64,000 bases of DNA, taken from NCBI RefSeq assembly GCF_025961225.1, contig NZ_JAOQNG010000007.1, positions 446,501 through 510,500 of the forward strand, given 5' to 3'. Within the stretch, counting starts at the first letter, position 1. Each line of letters starts with the position of its first letter. Positions 33,071 to 56,321 of the stretch are shown here, one piece after another. The DNA comes from Azospirillum canadense (GTDB lineage: Bacteria; Pseudomonadota; Alphaproteobacteria; Azospirillales; Azospirillaceae). The position numbers were made by a program, and so were the translations under genes. Under the pieces are notes generated by a model. It saw nothing but the letters and a program-made list of their open reading frames with translations. It searched no databases and was not told where the DNA came from.

Positions 33071-34679
33071 ACGGCGCGGGCATCGGTTTTTCAGAGGCCG
33101 ACTTTTCCGAGGTGGCGGCGGCCGGGGTCAGCAGGTCGGGCAGGCGGGTGGTGCCGCCGGCGCGCTGTTCCCAGCTGGACAGGCCGTCGGCGACGGCGCG
33201 CCGCAGGGTCGCCATGTCCTGCGCCGGCACCGCCTCGGGCAGCGGGTCGACGCCCGCCGACACCATCACGCGGGCGTAGGCGTTCTGCAGGTCGGCGAAC
33301 ACCAGGTCGCGGCGCAGGTCGGACACCAGCACCGACACCTCCGCCTGGATCACCCCCAGGTCGCCCTGCTGGCCGACCGTGCTGCTGTTCACGTACTGCT
33401 GCCGGATGCGCTGGTCGATCGCCGCTTGGTCGGCGGTCAGCGCGAACTCCTGCGCCAGCTCGCGGTACTGCACCATCGCCACCCGCACCTGGCTCAGCAC
33501 CGCCACGCTCAGCGCCTGCCGGCGGAAGGCCACCAGCTCCTCCTGCGCCTTCGAATAGGACTGCGTGTCCCACGCCGAGGCCAGGTTCAGGATGTTCCAC
33601 GACAGCCGCGCGCCATAGTCCGCCCACTGCTGGTTCAGCAGGAAGCTGTTGCTGTCGTAGTGCAGCCCGGCGTTCAGGTCGATGCCCGGCAGCAGCTTCA
33701 GCAGCGCGCGCCGCGTCTCGTCGGCGGTGATGCGGGCGTTGTAGGTCTCCTCGACCAGTTCCGGCCGGTTCAGCAGCGCGTAGGATTCCAGCGCCTCCAC
33801 CGGGGTGGCGATGGCCGGCGCGTCCTTCGCCGTCGCCTCCGCCGGGATGGCCAGCGTGAAGCTCTCGCCCGGCGGCAGGCCCATCAGGGCGCCCAGCTGC
33901 GACTTGGCGGCGACCAGCTCGCGGCGCAGCGTCTGCAGCTGGCGCAGCGTGTCGACCAGCGAGCGCTGGTAGGTCAGCGTCTGCAGCGGCGCCTGCACGC
34001 GCTGCGTCTCCAGCGCGCCGGCGTTCCGGCGCGCCGCCTCGATGCGCTTTTCCAGCGGCTCGATGCGCTTCAGCAGCCGCTCGGCGGCCACGGCGCGCCA
34101 ATAGGCGGTGCGCACGTCCTGCAGGATGCCCTGGACGACGCGGCGGCGGCGCTCGTCGGCGACCAGCACGAGGTTGGCGTTCTGGCGCGCGCGCAGGTAG
34201 CTGACGCCGAAGTCGAGGATGTTCCAGGTGAAGCCGAGGTCGGCGGTGCGGCGGTTGCGGTCGGTGGCGGTGGTGCTCTCGCCGGTGCGCCGCCCGGTGG
34301 CGAGGTTCAGGCTTTCCGAGCCGGCCTCGTTGTTGCGTCCCGCGTAGCCGGCGCCGGCGACGACGCGCGGCAGCATGTCGAAGCGCAAGAGGTCGAGCTG
34401 CTGGTTGGCGACGGCCATCTCCATCAGCTTCACGCGCTCGTCGAGGTTGTATTTGATGGCGCGGGCCATCGCCTCGTGCATGGAGACGGGGCCGGCGATG
34501 GGCTCCTGCGGGGACATCACCACCGCCATGTCGGCGCGCACCCGCGACAGGTTCTCCTCGGACGTCAGGGGCTGCGGCGACAGCGAGCAGCCGCTGGCGA
34601 GCAGGGAGGCGGCAAGCAGGGCGACGGTCGCGCAGGCCATCGTGGACCGCGCCCGGAAGGTCGGAGGAAGGCAGGTCAT
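33048..34679 (-). CDS. TolC-family outer-membrane efflux/secretion lipoprotein
   Basis: A 543-residue outer-membrane protein. The leader MTCLPPTFRARSTMACATVALLAASLLASGC ends in a lipobox-like LASGC, so it is probably lipidated. The mature part shows two structural repeats, each with a long coiled-coil pair: MHEAMARAIKYNLDERVKLMEMA...LDLLRFDMLPRV in the first and ALLNRPELVEETYNARITADETRRALLKLLPGIDLNAG in the second. DLGFTWNILDFGVSY and ARLSWNILNLASA are barrel-strand segments typical of TolC-like proteins. An upstream TTG would add four residues, but ATG is more likely. It lies 101 bases after the giant exoprotein gene on the same strand, hence most likely its type I secretion channel. The ABC and adaptor partners are not in the window. 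Confidence 0.88.
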   Translation of the reverse strand: MTCLPPTFRARSTMACATVALLAASLLASGCSLSPQPLTSEENLSRVRADMAVVMSPQEPIAGPVSMHEAMARAIKYNLDERVKLMEMAVANQQLDLLRFDMLPRVVAGAGYAGRNNEAGSESLNLATGRRTGESTTATDRNRRTADLGFTWNILDFGVSYLRARQNANLVLVADERRRRVVQGILQDVRTAYWRAVAAERLLKRIEPLEKRIEAARRNAGALETQRVQAPLQTLTYQRSLVDTLRQLQTLRRELVAAKSQLGALMGLPPGESFTLAIPAEATAKDAPAIATPVEALESYALLNRPELVEETYNARITADETRRALLKLLPGIDLNAGLHYDSNSFLLNQQWADYGARLSWNILNLASAWDTQSYSKAQEELVAFRRQALSVAVLSQVRVAMVQYRELAQEFALTADQAAIDQRIRQQYVNSSTVGQQGDLGVIQAEVSVLVSDLRRDLVFADLQNAYARVMVSAGVDPLPEAVPAQDMATLRRAVADGLSSWEQRAGGTTRLPDLLTPAAATSEKSASEKPMPAPFKPPARG

Positions 34680-34741
34680 TCTCGTCGGCAATCCATCAAG
34701 AAAGGAGAAGGCGGGTGCGAAAGCGGTGAAGGGGTGGGAGC

Positions 34742-34764
34742 GCGGGCGGCCTCAGGCCGCCCGC
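34742..34764 (-). terminator. GC-rich hairpin between giant exoprotein and tolC-like genes
   Basis: GCGGGCGGCCT (34742-34752) and AGGCCGCCCGC (34754-34764) are perfect complements around one base. They fold as a 9-bp stem with a small loop, 16 bases after the stop of the giant gene and 62 bases before the tolC-like ATG. There is no T-run, so it is more likely a transcription-pausing, partial-termination or mRNA-stabilising element than a full terminator. Confidence 0.55.
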
Positions 34765-34780
34765 CTGTCTGAAGGCGGCG

Positions 34781-49456
<14,676 letters not shown>

Positions 49457-49745
49457 GGGTCCTCTCCGAAAGCACGCTGTGCTCGCGCCTGTCAATTCAA
49501 CCAATACGGTATCGTTGCGCCGTCGAACGGACGGCCTCGCCATCCGATGGCAACAAAAATCCGAAAATTTGAATGGATTACTCTAAAGGTCGGATGTTGT
49601 GGCTTATGGACAGGATGTGGATGGCTGTTCACATCGGGGCTGTTCCGAAGCACCGCCAGGTTCTACTGGGCTGCATCGCACGGGACAGGGCGGAATCCTT
49701 CTGCCATAACAGCGGCGGGCGTCAGGCGCAGGATGATCATCGACC
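49457..49745. promoter_or_regulatory. Divergent regulatory region between giant exoprotein and hybrid kinase
   Basis: 289 bases without a convincing gene. The stretch 49550-49600 is AT-rich (CAAAAATCCGAAAATTTGAATGGATTACTC) relative to the surroundings, as expected for promoters. A perfect 13-bp dyad GCCATC-C-GATGGC lies at 49539-49551. On the minus strand TTGACA (49490-49495) is present but has no -10 at a proper distance. No clear sigma70 pair could be assigned to either gene. Confidence 0.4.
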
Positions 49746-52700
49746 ATGCGGATCGCACTTCGGTTGACAGCCGCGTTGGGGGCGGCGGCGCTGATGCTCG
49801 CGGTGCCGCTGGCAAAGGCCGGGGCCGCAAACGCGCCGGATCCCTGGGACCGTCTCTCCAACCCTCTGTTCAGCCACTTCGGGCCGGCGGAGGGGCTGCC
49901 CTATTCGATCGGGTCCGCGCTGGCCCAGGACGGCGACGGGTTCGTCTGGATCGGAACGCCCGGCGGGCTGGCCCGCTGGGACGGCTACCACATGCGCGTC
50001 TTCCGCCACCGACCCGGCGACCCGGACTCGCTGCCGGAGAACATCGTCACGCATCTGCTCGCCGACGGGACCGGGCGGCTCTGGCTGGGGACGGCGTCGG
50101 GCCTCGTCGCGCGCTACGACCCACAGCGGGAGCGGTTCATCACCCACCGCGACCAGGGCAGTGGCCTCGGCCGGCTCAGCGGGCTTGCGGTGGACGGCCG
50201 GGGCGGGCTGTGGGCGGTCGGAACCGGCGGCCTGGCCCATCTCGACGGCACGTCCGGGCAATGGCAGCGCGACGACCCTGCCGCCATCGGTCTTCCGCCC
50301 GGCGAGATCCGGAGCGTGCTTCTGGACCGCGCGGGAACCCTGTGGGTCGGCACGACCGCCGGGCTGCACCGGCGCCCGGCCGGGGAGGAGCGATTCCAAC
50401 CCGTGGAGGTGCCGGCAGAGCCCGGCCCCCTGCCCCCTGGCCCACTGCCCGGCCCGCTGCCCTCTGGCCCGCTGGTCGCGACGGCGCTGCTGGAAACGTC
50501 GTCCGGCGCCATCTGGTTCGGCACCGCGACCGGACGGGTCGGCACGGCGGACCGGACCGGCGGGCGGTTTCTCGACCAGCTCCCCCCGTCCGGCCAACGG
50601 GTCACCGCCCTGGCCGAGCCCGAGCCCGGAACCCTGTGGATTGCCGAATTCGGTGGCGGGATCCGGGTGCTGGACACGGCGACCGGCGCCACGCGGCGGT
50701 TCCGCAACGACCCGGCGGTCGCCAGCAGCATCGCCGACGATTCCAACCTCAGCCTGCTGGTCGACCGGTCCGGCCTCGTCTGGGCCGGGGGCCTCGGCGG
50801 CGTGGACCGGCACAACCCGCGCGACCAGGGCATCCTGACCATCCTTCCCGCCAAGCCCGACGGCCTGCCCGGGAAATACGTGCGCAGCATGACGGTGCGC
50901 GCCGACGGCGCGGTCTGGCTGGGCTTCCGGGACGAAGGGATCGCCCTGCTCGATCCCGCCGCCGGCCGGATCGTCCGGGTGATCGCCCCGACCACCCCGG
51001 CCGCCCCAGCCGGCCCAGCCGGCCCAGCCGGCGGCGGCCTGCCCCGGCAGATGGTCCAGGCCATCGCCGCGCCGGCGGACGGCGACGTCTGGCTGGGAAC
51101 CACGCGCGGGCTCCACCGCATGGCGGCGGACACGGGCGCCGTCTCCGCCTTCGCGCCGCTGGACAAGACCAACATCCTGTCCCTGCTGGCGGACGGCGCG
51201 ACGCTCTGGGCGGGGGGCAGCATGGGGCTGGCCCGCATCGACCGGGACCAGGAAACAGGGCGTGCGACGGTGCGGCTCCACCAGCACGCCCCGGACCGCC
51301 CCGACAGCGTCAGCGACAACAGCGTGCAATCCCTGCTGCGCGACCGCGGGGGACGGCTTTGGGTCGGCACCCAGCGGGGCCTGAACCTGTTCGACGACGA
51401 GCGGGGGACGTTCCGCCGCTTCCTGCACGACCAGAACAACCCCGCCAGCCTGCCCAACGACATCGTCAACACCCTGCTGGAAGACCGGCAGGGACGGCTG
51501 TGGGTCGGCACCGCCGGCGGCATCGGCATCCTGACGCCGACGGTTAGAGGGGAGGCGGAAGGACCGGCCACCTTCCGCACGCTGAGCGCCGCCGACGGCC
51601 TGCCGCACGACACCGTCACCGTGCTGCAGGAAGGCGCGGACGGGCTGATCTGGGTCGGCGGCGGCGACCGGCTGGCCGCGGTCGATCCCCGGACCCTGGC
51701 CGTGCGCAGCTTCGGCCCGATGGACGGCGCCGGGATCCGGACCCATTGGGCCGGGTCCGGGGCCCGCCTTCCCGACGGCACGCTGCTGTTCGGCGGCTTC
51801 GGCGGGATGACCGTCGTCAAGCCCGGACGACTGCCCCACTGGGACTTCCAGCCGCCGGTCGTGGTGACGGAACTGCGGGTCGACGGCCAGCCCCTGTCGG
51901 TTCCGCCCAGCACCGTGTCGCCGGACGCCGCGCCCGTCACCGTCACGCCGGAGCACCGCAGCGTCCAGGTCGAGTTCGCCGCCCTGGACTTCTCGACGCC
52001 GGAGCGCAACCGCTACGCCTACCGGCTGGAAGGCTTCGACGAGCGCTGGACCATGGCCGACGCCAACGGCCGGACGGCGACCTACACGAACCTGCCCCCC
52101 GGTTCCTACCGCCTGACCGTCCGCGGGACGAACCGCGACGGCCTGTGGAGCGAAACCCCGCTCTCCCTGGGCATCCAGGTCCTGCCCGCCTGGTACCAGA
52201 CGCTTTGGTTCCGGCTGTCCACGGCGGCGGCGGCGCTGGGCCTGCTGGTCGCCGCGGTCCACGCCCGGACCGCCCTGCTCCGCCGCCGCCAGCGCGAGTT
52301 GGAACGGCAGGTCGCCCAACGCACGGCCGAAGTCGAGGTGGAACGCGCCCGCGCCGTCGCCGGCGAGGCCAGCGCCCGCCGCTCCATGGAGGAGGCCGAG
52401 GCGGCCAACCGGGCGAAGTCGCGTTTCCTGGCGGTCATCAGCCACGAGATCCGCACGCCACTGAACGGCGTCCTGGGCATGCTCCAGCTGCTCGACCCGA
52501 AGCCGATGGACAGCGAGCAGCGCCGCTTTTTGGAAATCGCCCGCAACTCCGGCAACGTCCTGGTCAGCCTGATCGAGAGCATCCTGGAATACGGGCGTTG
52601 CGAGGCGGAGGACGAAGGGGTCGAACTGGGCATCGTCGACCCGCGCCACCTCGTCGTCGGCGCGGTGGAGCTGTTCTCGGTCCAGGCCGCGGCGAACGGG

Positions 52701-54014
52701 GTCCGGCTGGACCTGTCCATCGACCCACGGGTGCCGCCGGCGATCCGCTGCGACCGGATCCGCATCACGCGCGTCCTGCACAACCTGCTCGGCAACGCGG
52801 TCAAGTTCACGCCGGAAGGACGGATCGGCGTCTCGCTCGCCCTGTCGCCGCAAGGCGACGGCAGCGCGGACCTGCTGCACCTCGTCGTGGCCGACACCGG
52901 CATCGGCATCGCCCCGGATCTGCACGAGGCGATCTTCCGGGATTTCGTGCAGGCGGACGATTCCATCACCCGACGCTTCGGCGGGACTGGGCTCGGCCTG
53001 TCGGTCTGCCGCCGGATCGCCGCGATGCTGGGCGGCAGCCTGACCGTGGAAAGCGCGCCGGGCGTCGGCAGCACCTTCCGCCTGACCGTCCCGGTCGAGA
53101 CCGCTCACGCCCCGGATCGGGCGCCGGCCGGCGGGGCGGACGACGAAACGAATGGCGGAACGAATGGCGGGCCGGGCCTGGACATCCTTCTCGTCGACGA
53201 CGACCCGATCAACCGGGAGGTCGGGCTGGCGCTGATCGGCACGCTCGGCCACCGCGTGTCGGTCGCCGGTGGCGGGCTCCCGGCCCTGGAGGCGGCGGCG
53301 GCGGCGCGGTTCGACGTCATCCTGATGGACGTCCACATGCCGGACATCGACGGAATCGAGGTGATCCGCCGCCTGCGGGCGCTGCCCAAACTCGGAGGGG
53401 CCGACCTCGGAGGGGCCAACTGCCAACGGGCAGACACGCGCTTCATCGCCATGACGGCCGACGCGACCGAGTCCACGCGCCGGCGCTGTCTGGAAGCGGG
53501 CGCGGAGCGCGTGGTGAACAAGCCCCTCCGCCTCGACCTGGTCCGGCAGGCCCTGTCCGGCGCCGCCGGAGCCCAGCCCGCCACACGCGCGAACGGCACC
53601 CCATCGGAATGTTGGGTGGACCACTTGGATCGCGACTACCTGCGCCTCCAACTCGACATCCTGGGATTTCCGGAGCTGGTGCGGCTGACCCGGCTGTTCA
53701 GCCGGACGTCGCGGCGGTCGATCACCGCCGTGGAGGCGGCGGCCGCAGCGCAGGACGCTGCCTCCGTCCGCGCGCACGTCCACCGGTTGCGCGGTTCCGC
53801 CAATGCGCTCGGCCTTTCGCGGCTGTCCGCCGCCGCTGCCGCTGTGGAGGCCGACGCCCGAACGGCGGCATCGGGATTGGAGGGGTTGGAGGGGTTGGAC
53901 CCGCAGCGGATCGCGGCCCTTCGCACCCTGCGCCGCGCCGCGCTCAAGGCTTTGTCCGAGGCGGCGCGGGAACCCGCGGAGTCCACCGGCGGGCCTCATA
54001 CGGCCGGCGCATGA
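49746..54014 (+). CDS. Hybrid sensor histidine kinase with periplasmic beta-propeller (HTCS-like), REC and Hpt domains
   Basis: A 1,422-residue inner-membrane phosphorelay protein. A signal peptide (residues 1-26, ending AKA-GAANA) is followed by Reg_prop propeller repeats from about 45 to 690 (units such as DGDGFVWIGTPGGLARWDG and DRQGRLWVGTAGGIGIL). A Y_Y_Y-type domain follows (about 720-805, YAYRLEGFDERWT, YTNLPPGSYRLTVRGTN), then one membrane helix near 820 and a coiled coil. HisKA has FLAVISHEIRTPLNG with H900. HATPase shows NLLGNAVKFTPEG, ADTGIGIAPD and FGGTGLGLSVCRRI. The receiver DILLVDDDPINRE has phospho-acceptor D1195 in ILMDVHMPD. The C-terminal Hpt has H1346 in VHRLRGSANALG. The architecture is that of hybrid two-component sensors of polysaccharides and other polymers. 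The response regulator at 54079 is the likely partner. Several linkers carry short tandem duplications. Confidence 0.93.
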   Translation: MRIALRLTAALGAAALMLAVPLAKAGAANAPDPWDRLSNPLFSHFGPAEGLPYSIGSALAQDGDGFVWIGTPGGLARWDGYHMRVFRHRPGDPDSLPENIVTHLLADGTGRLWLGTASGLVARYDPQRERFITHRDQGSGLGRLSGLAVDGRGGLWAVGTGGLAHLDGTSGQWQRDDPAAIGLPPGEIRSVLLDRAGTLWVGTTAGLHRRPAGEERFQPVEVPAEPGPLPPGPLPGPLPSGPLVATALLETSSGAIWFGTATGRVGTADRTGGRFLDQLPPSGQRVTALAEPEPGTLWIAEFGGGIRVLDTATGATRRFRNDPAVASSIADDSNLSLLVDRSGLVWAGGLGGVDRHNPRDQGILTILPAKPDGLPGKYVRSMTVRADGAVWLGFRDEGIALLDPAAGRIVRVIAPTTPAAPAGPAGPAGGGLPRQMVQAIAAPADGDVWLGTTRGLHRMAADTGAVSAFAPLDKTNILSLLADGATLWAGGSMGLARIDRDQETGRATVRLHQHAPDRPDSVSDNSVQSLLRDRGGRLWVGTQRGLNLFDDERGTFRRFLHDQNNPASLPNDIVNTLLEDRQGRLWVGTAGGIGILTPTVRGEAEGPATFRTLSAADGLPHDTVTVLQEGADGLIWVGGGDRLAAVDPRTLAVRSFGPMDGAGIRTHWAGSGARLPDGTLLFGGFGGMTVVKPGRLPHWDFQPPVVVTELRVDGQPLSVPPSTVSPDAAPVTVTPEHRSVQVEFAALDFSTPERNRYAYRLEGFDERWTMADANGRTATYTNLPPGSYRLTVRGTNRDGLWSETPLSLGIQVLPAWYQTLWFRLSTAAAALGLLVAAVHARTALLRRRQRELERQVAQRTAEVEVERARAVAGEASARRSMEEAEAANRAKSRFLAVISHEIRTPLNGVLGMLQLLDPKPMDSEQRRFLEIARNSGNVLVSLIESILEYGRCEAEDEGVELGIVDPRHLVVGAVELFSVQAAANGVRLDLSIDPRVPPAIRCDRIRITRVLHNLLGNAVKFTPEGRIGVSLALSPQGDGSADLLHLVVADTGIGIAPDLHEAIFRDFVQADDSITRRFGGTGLGLSVCRRIAAMLGGSLTVESAPGVGSTFRLTVPVETAHAPDRAPAGGADDETNGGTNGGPGLDILLVDDDPINREVGLALIGTLGHRVSVAGGGLPALEAAAAARFDVILMDVHMPDIDGIEVIRRLRALPKLGGADLGGANCQRADTRFIAMTADATESTRRRCLEAGAERVVNKPLRLDLVRQALSGAAGAQPATRANGTPSECWVDHLDRDYLRLQLDILGFPELVRLTRLFSRTSRRSITAVEAAAAAQDAASVRAHVHRLRGSANALGLSRLSAAAAAVEADARTAASGLEGLEGLDPQRIAALRTLRRAALKALSEAAREPAESTGGPHTAGA
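51006..51032. repeat. Three 9-bp tandem repeats in the kinase sensor region
   Basis: CCAGCCGGC occurs three times head to tail (51006-51014, 51015-51023, 51024-51032), encoding an AGPAGPAG stretch near residue 422 between propeller blades. It is in frame and looks like slippage growth. Confidence 0.9.
53147..53170. repeat. 12-bp tandem duplication in the HATPase-REC linker
   Basis: AACGAATGGCGG is present twice (53147-53158 and 53159-53170), giving an NGGTNGG linker just before the receiver domain of the hybrid kinase. Confidence 0.9.
53391..53420. repeat. 15-bp tandem duplication inside the receiver domain
   Basis: CTCGGAGGGGCCGAC (53391-53405) and CTCGGAGGGGCCAAC (53406-53420) differ at one base. 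They add LGGADLGGAN between the helix after the phospho-acceptor and the strand carrying FIAMTADA, so this receiver has a longer loop than usual. Confidence 0.9.
53874..53900. repeat. Three 9-bp tandem repeats in the Hpt domain end
   Basis: GGATTGGAG, GGGTTGGAG and GGGTTGGAC follow each other (53874-53900), encoding GLEGLEGLD in the last inter-helix turn of the Hpt domain. Confidence 0.85.
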
Positions 54015-54042
54015 ACGGTTCCTGGATCGGCCGGCCGTATGA
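53996..54042. terminator. Inverted repeat at the convergent kinase / response-regulator junction
   Basis: TCATACGGCCGGC (53996-54008) and GCCGGCCGTATGA (54030-54042) are perfect 13-base complements around a 21-base loop that contains the kinase stop codon. A second small stem, CATGGC-TGC-GCCATG, lies at 54053-54067. Placed between convergent genes, they probably end or stabilise both transcripts; no T-run is present. Confidence 0.5.
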
Positions 54043-54078
54043 CGCTTTCGCACATGGCTGCGCCATGGGTCTTCGGTA

Positions 54079-54798
54079 TCAGGTCTCCTGCACGACGACG
54101 CCGAGCTTGTAGCCGACGCCGGGGACGGTGACGATGACCTCGGCGGCGCTTCCATGCACCGGCGCCATCTTGCGGCGCAGGCGCGCGATGAGGGAATCGA
54201 CGGTGCGCAGATCCCCCATCTGGTCGCGGTTGCTCACGACCTCGATCAGGTAATCGCGCCCCAGCGGCCGGCCGTCGGCCTCGATGAGCGCGGCCAAAAG
54301 GTCGAACTCCGCCCGTGTCAGGCGGATCGGCTCGCCGTTGCGCTGCGCGAGTTCCCGCCGCGTGAAATCGAGCAGCAGGGATCCCAAGGACACGATGGAG
54401 CCGCGGCGCCGGGACCCGCGCTCCAGCGCCCGGCGGCGCAGCAGCGCGCGTGACCGAGCCAAAAGCTCGCGAAGGTTGACCGGCTTGGTTACATAGTCGT
54501 CGCCGGCCAGTTCAAGCCCGACGATGCGGTCGACGTCGCCGTCCTGCTGGGTGACGAAAATGATGCCGACCGGGCTGGTTGCGCGGATCTCCTGGGCAAG
54601 CACAAGGCCGCTGCCGTCGGGCAGATGGATGTCGAGGAAGATCAGGTCGAACTTCTTTGTCCTGAGCAGGGTCTTGCATTCACTGGCGCTAGCAGCCTCG
54701 AAGACGCTGAACCCTTCCCGCGTGAAATAGCCTGCAACCATTGTGCGAGTAACAGGATCATCTTCCACGATCATGAGAGCGTTGCGCGATTCCACCAT
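54079..54798 (-). CDS. OmpR-family response regulator (TorR/ArcA-like receiver)
   Basis: A 239-residue DNA-binding regulator. Receiver: NALMIVEDDPVTRTMVAGYF, phospho-acceptor D56 in LIFLDIHLPDGSGL, and GLELAGDDYVTKPVNLRELLARSRALLRR with the conserved Lys, typical of the TorR/ArcA group. The winged-helix output domain runs from LTRAEFDLLAALIEADGRPLGRDYL to RTVDSLIARLRRKM and ends VPGVGYKLG. The start at 54796-54798 (MVESRNAL) fits the family; no strong ribosome site is visible, and an in-frame ATG further upstream could add about 20 residues. It faces the hybrid kinase at a 64-base distance and is the obvious phosphorelay output. Confidence 0.92.
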   Translation of the reverse strand: MVESRNALMIVEDDPVTRTMVAGYFTREGFSVFEAASASECKTLLRTKKFDLIFLDIHLPDGSGLVLAQEIRATSPVGIIFVTQQDGDVDRIVGLELAGDDYVTKPVNLRELLARSRALLRRRALERGSRRRGSIVSLGSLLLDFTRRELAQRNGEPIRLTRAEFDLLAALIEADGRPLGRDYLIEVVSNRDQMGDLRTVDSLIARLRRKMAPVHGSAAEVIVTVPGVGYKLGVVVQET

Positions 54799-55081
54799 GT
54801 ATAAAGACGACCCCACATGATAATATTTGCGCGTTTCCTCACGCCTGTTGCCCATACTTAGATGGGCTGCGGCAGAATAGGTGATATCGCCGCCTCTGGC
54901 CACCCCTCCATGGTGCTCCTCTTGACATTGATTCTTGGATTGCGGGTACCGGAGACAAGCTGCCAAACGAGGAACCATGGCTTCAGCGGTTATGGGTTCA
55001 CCGACGTTGCCTGCTTGCCCGGATATCGGAAAAGTGGTGCGGGAGAAAAATAGTGCGGGCGGCCCAAACGGGTGCGGAGCG
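54799..55081. other. Non-coding gap between response regulator and LysR genes
   Basis: 283 bases with no supported gene. The part next to the response regulator is AT-rich (minus strand: CAAATATTATCATG), compatible with its promoter. The part next to the LysR stop shows no clear terminator. Confidence 0.5.
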
Positions 55082-55981
55082 TCAGGCTGGCGGTTCAGCC
55101 GCGGCCGCGAGATGCTGGACCAGCTGACGGGCACTGCCCGACAAGGACGCCAAGTCGCGCACGCACAGGAACAGGCGCCGTGTTGCCCAGGGTTCGGCCA
55201 ACGGGATCACACGAATTCGGCCGGAGGCGATCTGATGCTCGATCGCCATCCAGGGCAGGATGCCGATGCCGAGATTCTCTTCGATCATCCGGCACATTCC
55301 ATCGAAACTGCGGACCTGGATGCGCAGCTTGATCGAGCTGCCCGTCTCCATGGAGGCGCGCATGATGACGGCCAGAAGCGAGCTGTCGGGGTGCGGGCCG
55401 ATGAAGTCGTAGTCCAGCGTCTCCACCAGCCGGACGGACGGCCGCTCGGTCAGCGGGTGACCATCCGGGACGACAAGGACCAAGCGGTCCACATGGTAGG
55501 GCAATCGCTCAAGCCCCTCGGCGGCGGTGTTCTCGGTGATGATGCCGACGTCGGCCGAACGGTCCGACACTGCCCGCACGATCGCGGGGCCGACCTGCTC
55601 CTCCAGGTCGATCTTGACCATGGGGTAGCGCGTCAGGAAGCTGTTCAGCTCGCGGGGCAGAAACTCTGAAATGGCGGAGGCGATGGCGTGCATGCGCACA
55701 TGCCCCTTCACCCCGGCGGTGAAATCGCTCAGCTCGCCTTCCATGCGCGCCAACGTCTGGAGCACCTGGCGGGAATAGTGCAGGAACGTCTGGCCGGCCG
55801 GGGTCAGCGTGACGCCGCGGGCATGCCGGCGAAGCAACGCGATGCCGACGACGGCTTCCAGATCGGCGATCCTTTTGCTGGCCGCCGACAGCACGATGTT
55901 CTCGCGCTCCGCCGCCCGGGTGAGATTCGCTTCTTCGCCAACAGCAACGAAGAGCTTGAGCGTGATCAGGTCGAAGCGCAT
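55082..55981 (-). CDS. LysR-family regulator
   Basis: A 299-residue regulator. The HTH is FDLITLKLFVAVGEEANLTRAAER then ENIVLSAASKRIADLEAVVGIALLRRHARGVTLTPAG. The effector domain includes GHVRMHAIASAISEFLPRELNSF and SFDGMCRMIEENLGIGILPW, the usual second-subdomain landmark. The subgroup with the LSAASKRI recognition helix often regulates carboxylate uptake and metabolism. It is divergent from the MFS-aconitase-lactonase genes across a 340-base region and is the likely regulator of that operon. Confidence 0.93.
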   Translation of the reverse strand: MRFDLITLKLFVAVGEEANLTRAAERENIVLSAASKRIADLEAVVGIALLRRHARGVTLTPAGQTFLHYSRQVLQTLARMEGELSDFTAGVKGHVRMHAIASAISEFLPRELNSFLTRYPMVKIDLEEQVGPAIVRAVSDRSADVGIITENTAAEGLERLPYHVDRLVLVVPDGHPLTERPSVRLVETLDYDFIGPHPDSSLLAVIMRASMETGSSIKLRIQVRSFDGMCRMIEENLGIGILPWMAIEHQIASGRIRVIPLAEPWATRRLFLCVRDLASLSGSARQLVQHLAAAAEPPA

Positions 55982-56321
55982 GAACCTTCACCGTGGGTGA
56001 TGCTTGGCCTTTGTTCCGCCGCCGCGGCCCAATCGGCCATCATAGGGGCAGAAGGGTCGATGTGCAGCCGGTTTGGCCTTGGGCACATCAACGGCCCGAT
56101 CACCTCGCGGACACAGACTTCGTCAACGACGAAGGCTCGGTTGGCGAAGGACCAATTGTCCGTATGCCACGCGTTTCGTAGCGTGAGGCAACAAGGCCGT
56201 TGCTGAAACGGCCGCAACACCATCCCGCACCGTGAACGGCTTCGCCGGCCAGGGCCCTCATGCCCGCGCCGTCACCCGCCTGCGCGACACCGCGGGATCG
56301 GAATGATGAGGGAGAAACGCC
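55982..56321. promoter_or_regulatory. 340-bp divergent regulatory region (LysR / MFS transporter)
   Basis: No gene is supported here. Dyads compatible with LysR binding are GGCCGTT-GCTGA-AACGGCC near 56196-56214, with a CACGC-N8-GCGTG dyad just upstream, and GGAC-CAATT-GTCC near 56148-56160. None is compelling alone. GGGAG seven bases before the MFS ATG is a good ribosome site. Confidence 0.35.

Noticed and set aside
49490..49495. TTGACA on the minus strand as -35 box of the giant gene
   Set aside because: No acceptable -10 hexamer lies 16-19 bases downstream, and it would leave almost no leader before the ATG.
49573..49767. A 64-codon frame before the hybrid kinase (MDYSKGRMLWLMD...)
   Set aside because: No ribosome site, overlaps the kinase signal peptide start, and shows no family likeness.
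49737..54155. A 1,472-codon open frame on the minus strand opposite the hybrid kinase
   Set aside because: Antisense shadow: composition is Arg/Gly/Ala/Asp-rich without motifs, and the plus-strand frame carries a complete hybrid kinase.
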